Of a stretch of DNA of 64,000 nt, positions 12,871 to 22,979 are shown in pieces. Location: NCBI GenBank assembly GCA_017607445.1, contig JAEVHH010000005.1, positions 2,795,001 to 2,859,000 on the forward strand, read 5' to 3'. This DNA comes from Histoplasma ohiense (taxonomy: Eukaryota; Ascomycota; Eurotiomycetes; Onygenales; Ajellomycetaceae). The position numbers and the translations under genes were made by a program. Under the pieces are notes generated by a model. The model had not been told where the DNA came from, searched no databases, and saw only the letters and a program-made list of their open reading frames with translations. Numbering within the stretch: the stretch's first letter is position 1; each line of letters opens with the position of its first letter.

Positions 12871-14245
12871 CAATAATAGAAGTGTCAAAGATCTGAGAGG
12901 GTTGAATGGGGCTTGAATTTAGAGTAAGCGGGGGAGTTTGAAAGGTAATTTAAAAGTAAAACTGAAAGAGAAGTTTATCAAAAGAACAATGCCAGCATAC
13001 GGATTTAGGTTCATAACGTATCAATTGCGGCTGCTGGACGCCTCATGCCCGGACGCATCCACTACTGCTGTCAGTCTGTCAGCGTCTGTTAGTGTCTGTT
13101 TGTCCGAACTTCCCCAACTTCATCCAAAGAAGCGCCGCTGCCGGAAACAAAACAAAGTCTGTATGCCCGGAACAACAGGATAATCCGACAGCTAGATAAG
13201 CCCGGAGCAGCCTAGCGCGTCGCGGGCGGTGAGGAATTGAGCACGAAATCTGGAAATCTGGATGCATCCTGGCCTCTATCCTGGCTCGTCTGTAACGATG
13301 CTCCGTGGTTATTGGCCTGGGAGGATCCTGGGTTCTGGGTTCTGGGTCTGGGTCGAAGGGTTCCGGCGTTGTGTCGGTAAGGTCGGCCAGGCTAAAAAGG
13401 GGCAAGGGAAGGTTTGCTGCCAACCACGACAGAAAAAAGGCACTAGAAAAAAAAGTTTTACGACTTGCGTCAGTCCTGCTGCTCCTCATGCTGTCGAGGG
13501 AGGCCACTTACCTTCCACTTGCCTACCTTCTTCTTACAGGGGTTCAAGCAGCAAAATAGCAACCGAATCCTCCTCCCCCCCTTTGGTCCACCTCACGCAA
13601 CGGCCGCCCTCTTCCTCACCATCTTCGAATTTTATCCCTCCCACTATGCGACTCTAGCAACAGGCAACTCCTCCCTTTTCTTACATTGGCTCAATTCCTC
13701 CTTCCGTCCATCTTTCGCCGAGCCTGTTCCCTTTTGTGGAGCTTCCGCAGTGACTTGTGTGGTGCCAATCGCCTCAGCCGCTACTAGTAACTTACTTTTA
13801 AGTTAGGGGAGTTGAGCTTGTGCCCATTCTCTCTTTTTTGATATCATCTCGCGTTTTCCATTCCGATCTTTACCCCCGTGGTCTATATTCCCTCCTGAGT
13901 TGTGTTGGATTGAATGTCATATCTCTTAACTACGTGTGAGTGTGAGTGTTGCTAGCCCCTACAATCCAAATTCTCTGCATGATCTGGAAATTAAAACATC
14001 CCTTGGTTTCAAGGCAGCAGTAGCAGCAGCGGCTGTTTTGTGCGCCCAGAGGGGCAAAACAGAACACACACACACAAAAGCAACAGTAACCAACACTTTG
14101 CCAATGAACTATCTAACATTTACCTCTTTGTCTAGGGCTTCGTATACCCACCATCGCGTTTTCCACTCCTTTTCATCCGGTCCCTCCGAATCATACCTAA
14201 CCCCCCTTCAAATGTCCGCTGTGAGAGTCCTGAGATAGCCGCTCT

Positions 14246-14251
14246 CTTTTT

Positions 14252-14283
<32 letters not shown>

Positions 14284-14286
14284 TTT
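14246..14286. repeat. (CTTT)n tract in the HMG-CoA reductase leader region
   Basis: About ten CTTT units plus T-runs lie roughly 210-250 bases upstream of the reductase ATG. Pyrimidine tracts of this kind are common in fungal promoters and 5' leaders. Confidence 0.9.
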
Positions 14287-14497
14287 TTTCTGCTCTGGCC
14301 GTGTATCGATCGAGTCTCCGTCCCCCAACACTTGAAATCGGGATACGTTCTTGTTACTTGGGAGCACCATTGGTTTTGGTAACAAAAGGAGAAAATCACC
14401 CTTCTCGAAGGGGAAGAAAAAAGAATTAATCAAGGATTAAAAGATCTTAAGACGAGAGATCATTAGCTACGGCTACTCGATAAAAATTAGGATAACC

Positions 14498-17400
14498 ATG
14501 AGGGGCTCCTGGCTTATCCCTAAACGTTTCCGGAACGTCAACGCCGCCGATTCCGCAGAGGCTGGATGGCTCAATCGCCGCTTAACCACAGCGCTGCAAA
14601 AGGTGGCTAGCAGAGCCTGTCTACACCCCATCCATACTATCGTTGTTATCGCGCTGCTGGCGAGCACAACCTATGTCGGGCTGCTTGAGGGGAGTTTGTT
14701 TGATGCCGCGAGAGACGTGGGCGCAGGCCCGGGGCAGCTAGATGTTGAGTCGTTGTTGAATGGGGCGCGGACTCTACGTCTAGGAGAGACTACGGGCTGG
14801 AGATGGCAAGTTGGCAATGATGCGCAGATGGAGGATACCAAGGTATGCACGTGTCCTTTACCCCCATCCCATCTCTTCATTGACCAAATAAAAGAAATCA
14901 GAAAGATACAAAAATTGCTAACCGACATTTTTTTGTGTTGCGAACCGTGCAGAATGTCCAGCACCTAGCATTGACTACCTTCGTGTTCCCGGATTCGTCC
15001 GCGCGCTCCCCGCAAGCACCACCACAGGCGAGAGACGTCGCGGTCCCGGCCAACTGCTCCGCGGTGCCCATCCCACATACGCCCAATATGCTCTCACCGA
15101 TCTCGCACGATTCGTCCCTGGCGTTCGCAGTACCCTATGACCAGATTTCGGAGTTCTTGCGAGCAACGCAGGAAATTCCAGAAACGATAGATACCAAGGA
15201 CGGATCGGCCGAGCAGAAGAAATGGATCATGAAGGCGGCCCGTAGCTCTGGTTCTGGATCGCGACGCGTGTTGCGCATTTGGCTGACGGATGCTTGGAAT
15301 TCGTTCGTTGATCTTTTGAAGGTGGGTATGCTTTTGCTGTCCCTTCGGAACAATTGGATGGCGTCACGATTGACTAAAATTGAGAACATGTACTGATTTC
15401 TTTTCTGATGGATGCAGCATGCGGAAACCGTGGATATAATTATCATGGTTCTCGGATATATATCCATGCACCTAACCTTCGTGTCTCTGTTCCTGTCCAT
15501 GAGACGCCTCGGCTCCAAATTCTGGCTCGCGACCACTGTGCTATTCTCGGGAGTCTTCGCCTTCCTATTCGGTCTCCTTGTCACCACCAAACTTGGTGTT
15601 CCCATAAACATGGTCCTCTTGTCAGAAGGCCTCCCCTTCCTAGTAGTTACGATCGGATTCGAAAAACCCATCATCCTGACCAAGGCTGTCCTGTCAGCTT
15701 CGTTGGATACTCGCCGCCAGGTCCCGCCTAGGCAGACAGGCTCAAGTATTGCCGCCTCCTCACCAAGCTCCATCCAAGACGCCATCCAATTCGCCATCAA
15801 AGCCAAGGGTGTTGAAATTGTCCGCGATTACTGCATCGAGATCGGGATATTGGTTGTCGGTGCTGCGTCTGGCGTCCAAGGGGGTCTGCGACAGTTTTGC
15901 TTCCTTGCTGCATGGATCCTGTTCTTCGACTGCGTCTTGTTATTCACCTTCTACACCACGATCCTATGCATCAAGTTAGAGATAAATCGGATCAAACGAC
16001 ATGTATCTCTCCGCAAGGCGCTGGAAGAAGATGGTATTACCCGCACCGTCGCAGAAAATGTGGCTGCGAGCAATGACTGGCCGCGCATGAACCCCGAGGG
16101 AACCGGTGTGAATGGGCAAGCCTCGGGAAATACCAACGGGGTGTTTGGCAAGGAGGTCAAGGCGAGCAGCGTTCCCAAGTTTAAGATCCTGATGGTGGGC
16201 GGATTTGTTCTTGTCAATGTGTTCAATCTGTGCACACTCCCATTCCGAAATCGCGGTGATGGCTTGCTTTTCCCGGCGCTGTCGAAACTTTCCAATGTCC
16301 TCTCGCCTGCTCCGATCGATCCGTTTAAGGTGGCGGAGAATGGGTTGGATGCAATTTATGTGGATGCCAAGAGCAAGCAGCTGGAAACCGTTGTTACGGT
16401 GCTAGCGCCGATCAAGTATAACCTCGAGTATCCCTCTGTGCACTATGCTGGAGCGGAGGAAGGTGGCATTTTCGATATTGAATATACGGATCAGTTTTTG
16501 GATGCTGTTGGGGGAAAGGTTATTGAGAGCTTATTGAAGAGTCTTGACGATCCGATTATCAGCAAGTGGATCATCGCGGCTCTGACATTGAGTGTTATTC
16601 TCAATGGATACCTGTTTAACGCTGCGCGGTGGAGTATTAAGGAACCGGAACCTGTCAACGAGATCGCGAAGGAACCTGAGATTGACCAGGAGAAGGAACA
16701 GAGGAAACAGGAAGTTAAGGCGAATGGCACACTTCGCTCGCGAGAGGAGTGTGAGAAGTTGCTCAAGGAAAAGATGGCACCCTTTTTGACGGATGAGGAG
16801 TTGATTGATCTTTCGCTCCGCGGGAAGATACCTGGTTACGCTCTAGAGAAGACCATGGAAGACCCAAGCATTCCCCGCATCGATGCGCTGACGAGAGCTG
16901 TCAAGATCAGAAGAGCTACTGTCTCACGGAACCCGCAAACTGGTTATTTGACCAGCTCACTCGAATCCTCCAAGGTGCCGTATAAGGACTACAACTACGC
17001 CCTCGTCCACGGCGCCTGCTGCGAAAATGTCATCGGTTATCTCCCACTTCCCCTCGGTCTCGCAGGCCCCCTAACCATCGACGGCCAAAGCTATTTCATC
17101 CCCATGGCGACAACGGAAGGCGTCCTGGTCGCCAGCACAAGCCGTGGCTGCAAGGCCATCAACGCCGGCGGCGGCGCCATCACCGTCATCACCGGCGACG
17201 GCATGACCCGCGGCCCATGCATCGCGTTCCCAACCCTCGCTCGCGCCGGCGCCGCCAAAGTCTGGCTAGACTCCGAAGAGGGTCAGACCGTGATGAAAAA
17301 CGCCTTCAACTCCACCAGCCGTTTCGCGCGCCTCCAGTCCATGAAAACAGCTCTGGCCGGCACGAACCTCTACATCCGCTTCAAAACCACCACGGGCGAC

Positions 17401-18300
17401 GCGATGGGCATGAACATGATCTCCAAGGGCGTCGAGAAGGCGCTACATGTCATGTCCACCGAGGCCGGGTTCGAAGACATGGATACCATCTCCGTGTCCG
17501 GGAACTACTGCACGGACAAAAAGCCAGCTGCGATCAATTGGATCGACGGGCGCGGGAAGGCTGTTGTTGCTGAGGCGATTATACCGGGCGACGTAGTGCG
17601 GAGCGTGCTGAAAAGCGACGTTGACGCGCTTGTTGAGCTGAATATCAGCAAGAATCTCGTCGGGAGTGCGATGGCGGGCAGCATTGGCGGGTTCAACGCG
17701 CATGCGTCGAATATCGTCACGGCCCTCTTCCTCGCGACGGGCCAGGATCCCGCGCAGAATGTCGAGAGTAGTAACTGTATCACCATGATGAAGAAGTTAG
17801 TTCTTTTCCCCTTAGCAAAAGAAGAAGAAAAAAATCCCTATTTCAATCCCCCCCCTCCCTTCACCCACCCACACGCACCACTAACTGACTTCCTCCCCAC
17901 AATCAACAGCACAAACGGCAACCTCCAAATAAGCGTCTCCATGCCGTCCATCGAAGTCGGTACAATCGGCGGCGGCACAATCCTCGAAACCCAATCCGCC
18001 ATGCTCGAAATGCTCGGCGTGCGCGGCTCGCACCCGACAAACCCAGGCGACAACGCACGCCGTCTCGCGCGCATCGTCGCCGCAGCCGTGCTGGCAGGCG
18101 AGCTCTCGCTATGCAGCGCCCTGGCGGCCGGCCATCTGGTCAAGGCGCATATGGCGCATAATCGGAGTGCGCCGGCGTTGGCGCCAGCGACGGGAACGCG
18201 AACGGAGCCGTCGACAAGGTCTGTCACGCCTGTATCGGCGGCGGTGGGGGCGGCGACGGTGGGGTTGGGGATGACGACTGCTTCTGGTGCGGGGCGGTGA
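14498..18300 (+). CDS. hmg1: HMG-CoA reductase
   Basis: Converts HMG-CoA to mevalonate with NADPH, the committed step towards ergosterol and other isoprenoids, in the endoplasmic reticulum membrane. Four exons (14498-14842, 14953-15321, 15418-17795, 17910-18300) join in phase to give 1160 residues, normal for filamentous fungi. The N-terminal half has a first membrane segment at about residues 45-65 and a cluster from about 240 to 480 fitting a sterol-sensing-type membrane domain; a last segment at about residues 620-640 precedes a charged linker. The catalytic half shows ENVIGYLPLPLGLAGPL (catalytic Glu), TTEGVLVASTSRGC, GDAMGMNM, TDKKPAAINW (catalytic Lys), GQDPAQN (catalytic Asp) and HNRSA near the C-terminus (catalytic His, followed by the Ser that AMPK-type kinases phosphorylate in other organisms). 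The third intron is 114 bases and free of in-frame stops. Annotation is secure; the N-terminal start rests on the first ATG before a conserved basic segment. Confidence 0.97.
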
Positions 18301-19067
18301 TTGGGTGGATGGTTATACATGTTTGCTGCTGTCTACTTTGTTAAGCTGGTTTTCCATCTTTTTTCATCTTTTCTTTCCACGGCATATATGGAGCGTATAT
18401 ATCCCCTGGATATTTTTGTTTTTTTTACCTCTTTTTTGCAAAGAAAACCTCATATATTATTAGTTTATAATGTACTTTAACTTTTTGGCCGCAAAAATTA
18501 ATGCGCCCCTGTTAAATCTTTCTTGGGTTTTTTTTTTTTCTTTTTTTCTTTCGTTTGGCGCCTTTAATCGATTGCACTTTGCGAGTTGACGTGTTTTGAT
18601 TTTATTTAACTTTTTTTATTTTTATTTTTTTTTTTAAAAAACCTTGCTTTTTTCATTCAAAAAAATTTACCCACTCAAATACATAAATAAATTCCAGATA
18701 CATGTATGCGTACAGAAAAGCCAAGGGCCCTGAGTTGGTGAATTAGAGAAGCAGAAAGATATGTAAGTATGGAAGGGATGAAGGGCTGAAAAAAACAACC
18801 TTGTCCATCAACGATACGGATAGAATAGAGTGAATCCCGTAGAGGGCCTGGTCTGATCTGTCCGAGAAGGAAAAAAAAAAAAAAAAAAAAAAAAAAACAC
18901 GGCTCCAGCTTTCTTGAAGAAACCAACCGACGGGCGACCCTCTTCTCCCTCTCCATACAAAAATGATATCACTATCTTCAACATCATTACATCTAGTTAC
19001 ATAGGTACGCTTCAAGTATCTAGTAAAATCCTATAACTATTTCTGAAATTCCTTATCTATCTAGCTT

Positions 19068-19107
<40 letters not shown>

Positions 19108-19785
19108 GTGCGATCACAGAAGCTCTGATGGTGAATACAATGCTCTGTACTGTATCTGTACTCCGACATTACGAAGATGGTATTGCGAATGTTTTTTGTT
19201 TTTCGATGGATACATAGTAGATCCCTGTAGAGATCCTCGTAGGACCTTGAAAGCTTCTTAACTTCCCGAGTTCATGAGTGGCAGTACTGACGATCCCGAT
19301 ATTTTCTCACAATGGACGGTTAGAATCCTCCCTTGCCGGCACGCTACTGGCAGCAGCAAGAAGTCCCTGAAGCCGCAGGCGTGAGGCATTGCAGAATGGT
19401 TGCGCAGCTTGCGCTCATAGTGATATAAATACCCGTGGGTGTGGTGCGGCCCCACTTACGCTGTACAGCAGCGGTCAATGGCCACCCCATCCCAACCACC
19501 AGTTGCAGCATAGTGTGGGAACCACAAAATAGTCAGAATACAGAGAGGTAGTTGACCTAGGATTATCGAAGATTTATCCTGGGCCGTCTAGGTTGAGAAT
19601 ATTGAGCTCGTGGCTAGGCATTGTTCGGTATTTTTGCCAATGGCGATTCTGTAACGAAAGTAAATGCTCTGAGGCTTTCGCAATTTCCTACTTGATGATC
19701 TCCTTCCCCCACTGGCTCAACACTCAAGTCACGACTTCCCTATACTGGCTATGTTTATATGTTTTATATACCCCAATCACACAAG
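18301..19785. other. Intergenic with long homopolymer runs
   Basis: No gene seen. T-rich sequence follows the HMG-CoA reductase stop and should include its 3' UTR. A poly(A) run of about 27 bases lies near 18870-18897 and a poly(T) run of about 35 bases at 19072-19106. Confidence 0.5.
19072..19106. repeat. Long poly(T) run
   Basis: About 35 consecutive T residues. It could be the tail of a minus-strand retroposon, but no recognisable element body or flanking duplication was found. Confidence 0.9.
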
Positions 19786-20161
19786 ATGTCTCGTGGTTTA
19801 ACTCATCTTCTCCAGTGCTTGCTTGCCGCCCAAGACGGCTTTTCGAACGTCGGCGGGGAACTTCGTTTTGGTGATATCGGAACCGTAACCGTTGTCATTC
19901 TTACAACGGCCGTCGAAACTATGACGTTGGAGAATTTGGGGAATGATCTACTTGTCGTGAACGGGATTCGCATCCCGAACCTTGAGAACGCCCTGGCGAT
20001 GAAGATAAAATGCTTCTATCTCCGACAAGACGATGAGAATGGCTGGGGAAAGATACGGAGTGATACCCTCGACGCGGAGACTCTCTATAGCAGAATGGAT
20101 CGAGAGCCACTGTCCATTACAGATCAGTGCGCGGAGAAATTCCAGTTCGGTCTTTACCATT

Positions 20162-20168
20162 TGTTGGA
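20162..20168. repeat. Left copy of the 7-bp target-site duplication
   Basis: TGTTGGA immediately left of the LINE fragment, identical to 21076-21082. Counting it once restores the reading frame of the host gene. Confidence 0.7.
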
Positions 20169-21075
20169 CAGCACATGGACTGGAAGCCTCACCTTCAGTC
20201 AGTGGCATTCGCACATCGACCAGGCGGCTCAATAGAGAGGCCAGACTCAAATGGTGGAGCCGTGCTGAGAGCAAGCTCTCTCGATGGTACCGGAGCTAGA
20301 GGCACACTGGGCCTGCTGTGGAGTATGAGGTCAAGGCCCCCCCCCCCCGGAGCTCGCTCTGCTTCGGCATGCCCTCCACTGCTGGCTTGCAGCACGGTCC
20401 TCACATGGGGACTTCACTTGGTATCTCAGGTGTTTCCGCCATGAGGATGCAAAGCTTTGCTGTATGTGTGAGCATAACAAGAGCCCAGAGCACCTGGACC
20501 TCTGCTGCCACTCACAGAGACACTTCTCTCACTGGCTCAAGAGACCAGCTGTCAGACCATGCAACAGAGCAACAACTATTGCTTATCTTGGGTCTTTGAT
20601 CCTCTTGGACTTCATGGAGCTGCTGGAGCTGCTGGAGCTGACTCAGTTCTAACGCTCAATTCTGCACATGGTGAGCTATGGACTGCGGACAGATTCTCTT
20701 CATCTTTCTTATGTTCACTTTCACACATATGATCATGTCTTTATCTCCTACCACTCTTTTCATACTCTGGACATTGCTGGTGCCCTCGATATAGAGGAGT
20801 TCATTTCCTCTCAATTCTTCTGTAAAGCCTCTCAGGCACAGCTTTGGTGCTCTCCTAGAGTTCACACCATTAGCCCCACCATGAAGGGCCATACCTTGGG
20901 GGCCAGAAGTGGATGCACAGTCCTGAGGACTGAGTCTTTTCAAGAGTTGCTATCTGAATTCTGTTCTCTCGCTACTATGTATATAGAGATCTCTTTGGCA
21001 TGGCATGTCCCCATGCTCTTTGGGAGGCTTCAGAGGTGCAGGTGTTGCCTAAACAAGTACATACATACATACATA
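20169..21075 (+). mobile_element. 5'-truncated, decayed LINE (non-LTR retrotransposon) 3' end
   Basis: About 907 bases on the plus strand. Translation in two frames gives the C-terminal tail of a fungal Tad-like LINE ORF2, downstream of RNase H. The first piece (20175-20299) has REARLKWWSRAESKLSRWYR. After a frame change, the second piece (about 20320-20652) has ELALLRHALHCWLAARSSHG, DFTWYLRCFRHEDAKL, a zinc-finger-like CMCEHNKSPEHLDLC and AYLGSL, ending at TAA 20650-20652. About 400 bases of probable 3' UTR follow, finishing in a short ACAT/TACA repeat tail at about 21056-21074. Flanking copies of TGTTGGA (20162-20168 and 21076-21082) fit a target-site duplication. Frameshifts and stops show that the copy is dead. 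The family name is inferred from remembered ORF2 tails. Confidence 0.75.
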
Positions 21076-21082
21076 TGTTGGA
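21076..21082. repeat. Right copy of the 7-bp target-site duplication
   Basis: TGTTGGA directly after the ACAT-repeat tail, matching 20162-20168. The base before it differs between the two copies (T versus A), so the exact boundary could shift by one. Confidence 0.7.
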
Positions 21083-21254
21083 GTTTCGTTTGGAACTCAG
21101 CGCAAGTGGCCTAAGCGACTTCATCGCCATCGGGGGCAGGAAATTGATCCTGCCTTGGGAAAAGAACACCAAGGATCAACGAGATTACTTTGAATGCTTT
21201 GCCGAACGTAACGCGGATCCGTTGACCTGCGAGGTGGAGAAATTGGAGGAATGA

Positions 21255-22979
21255 TGGCCGGGTGGATAGGCTGTCATATGGTTCCCTCCTTTTTTTCTTT
21301 TTGTTTTTTTTTTTTTTCCTTTTTTTTTCTTCTTCCCTCCCCCACCTTCATGGTCTGCTTCTCGGGAATATAGACAGCCAGCCATCGCTCAACCCTTGTT
21401 TTCTTTTCAAATACAGCGTGCCAACTCCATTTTGTACTTGAGCTTTCAGGGTTGTTTAGCGCGCCAAAAAGTGCCTCATGTTGAAAATTGTTAGGCCACT
21501 GGGGCAAAATAGCTCGATCACCACCAGCGCCATGCTAGTGGTAGAGGGGATGAACCAATCCAAACCAACTATATAGGCCCGAGCGAGAGGCATGAATGAA
21601 TGAACATACCTAGGTACCTGAACGTGTCTAAAAGTAGGGAGAGGTATATCATTATAATAAACATAACGAGTGTTTTTTTTCGACAAAGCATGTAGTCTCT
21701 ACTCCGTACTACGGAGTATGCACAATGACCTTAACTGAAGCCACCACGCAGCCACTGACTCCAGATCGTGTTTAGTTCGTAGTTAGTTCTTTGGATTCTT
21801 CATCCCCCTCTAGACTCGGCTCTAAGAGACAGGGATAAGAATGGGATATTTAGCTAATTATCTGCACCAAAGCGAATGCCAGTAATATTTCCTACCGCGT
21901 AATAAATAGAAAGTAACTCTATAATGACACTTTCTCATCTTACGCAGTACAACAGCAGTTAATATCCTCGTCTCGCGCTGCTGTTCCATAGCGCCGTTGA
22001 CTCCCCTTAGTTCTTGCCCCTGCTGCCATCTCGTCCTCCTCGCCGCCAACAGCACATCCGCCAACAAACTCCTGGATTCTTCGGATTCTCGCCCATCTAC
22101 GGATATCCGCTTGCGAATCAAGCGGTGCGGTGCTTCATCCCGTCTCTCATCTCTCGTCTCCCATTCCCTCATCCCTCATCCTCCTCTCTCAGTCTGGTGT
22201 TAGCGCCGTCAGCCGTCAGCCATCCTCCCATTAATTACCGTAGCCGATCTGCAACGGTCCAACAACCGCCGTGCTGCTTGAATCGCGAAGATCGTCCTTG
22301 TTATTATTCTTGAATTTTTTTTTTTTTTCTTCTTCCTGGTTTTATCCTTTTCATTCTTATCTCACACTTCTCCTTCTTTTCGCGTTGCCTCATGTGCTGC
22401 AGCTAGCAGTAACGGCGTGAAAACCTGCTCTGTCTTGAGTACACGGGCCCCGTTTTCAGGGGAGAGATAACATCGCCCGCTTAACTTCTCCGCAAGCACA
22501 AACCACCGCGCGTCCGAAACAGGGGGGTTTTTCCTAACGATTTAATGAAGCTGCTGCCATTCATTCCCTTAGACTCCGTCTCCATGAACCTGTTACAACG
22601 CCGCCAACCCTCGCTGCCGCTCTTGTCGTTCCGGAACGCACCTTTCACTCCTTTGCCTCCTAAAGGTATTCGAATCTGAAAATCAGTTAGCACATGGTTC
22701 CAAAGGTTCCAACGGTTCCAACGGTTGTCCAGAACAATTTCGAAGGGGGAAATATCGAGGGGAACTCATCGCTGGAAACCTTAGCGGCATTGGCATATTT
22801 CTAGAAAACGGGGGTTCCTCATGCTGTGAATCAAGGGGGCCATCTATCGATAGTGCTCTACAACTCCGCTCGCTTCTCTTCTCTCCCCCTTTCATTCTCC
22901 ATTTCCTTTCATTCTCTCCGTTTTTCTTTACTTCCTTGATTACGATTCTGGGCATGGTATACTTGGCCACTCAGGGACC
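21255..22979. other. Intergenic and 5' leader of the SPA2 gene
   Basis: No gene seen. The left part has T/C-rich runs (about 21290-21340). From about 21960 the plus strand is pyrimidine-rich with many short CT blocks, typical of the promoter and leader of a strongly expressed fungal gene. Several short upstream reading frames precede the ATG at 22980. Confidence 0.5.

Larger units (their letters stand above)
9489..14497. other. Gene-poor 5 kb interval upstream of HMG-CoA reductase
   Basis: No protein-coding gene could be supported on either strand. Contents include (GA)n/(TA)n near 10586-10614, an AGGCTCAGGCTT-type repeat at 11449-11487, CAC/CAA triplet repeats near 12838-12872, an alternating purine-pyrimidine GCATGCATGCAT at about 12228-12240, and a pyrimidine-rich region with a (CTTT)n tract at 14246-14286 just ahead of the reductase start. 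The last kilobase is a likely promoter and long 5' leader. A non-coding RNA could be present but cannot be recognised from sequence alone. Confidence 0.5.
19786..21254 (+). pseudogene. Nucleotidyltransferase-like gene disrupted by a LINE insertion
   Basis: The left part (19786-20168) and the right part (21083-21254) are both open. If the intervening 20169-21082 is left out, they join exactly in phase as one 184-codon frame. The left part contains ALAMKIKCFYLRQDD, GKIRSDTLDA and FGLYHLL. These recall a fungal family of nucleotidyltransferase-fold hypothetical proteins, in which a Lys-rich 'AIKIKCFYLR' segment precedes an 'SD..D' element; the assignment is from memory and modest. The right part is acidic and Trp/Phe-containing, with RKLILPWEKN and RDYFECF. 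As it stands, translation reads a few codons into the element and stops at 20235. The N-terminal nucleotide-binding part expected for the family is not visible upstream, so the gene may already have been partial before the insertion. Confidence 0.6.

Noticed and set aside
15135..15806. 223-codon minus-strand frame over HMG-CoA reductase
   Set aside because: Antisense shadow of exons 2-3, crossing a confirmed intron; no recognisable motifs.
19072..19106. Long poly(T) as the tail of a minus-strand SINE or processed copy
   Set aside because: No element body, promoter box or flanking duplication could be found; homopolymer runs are common in this genome.
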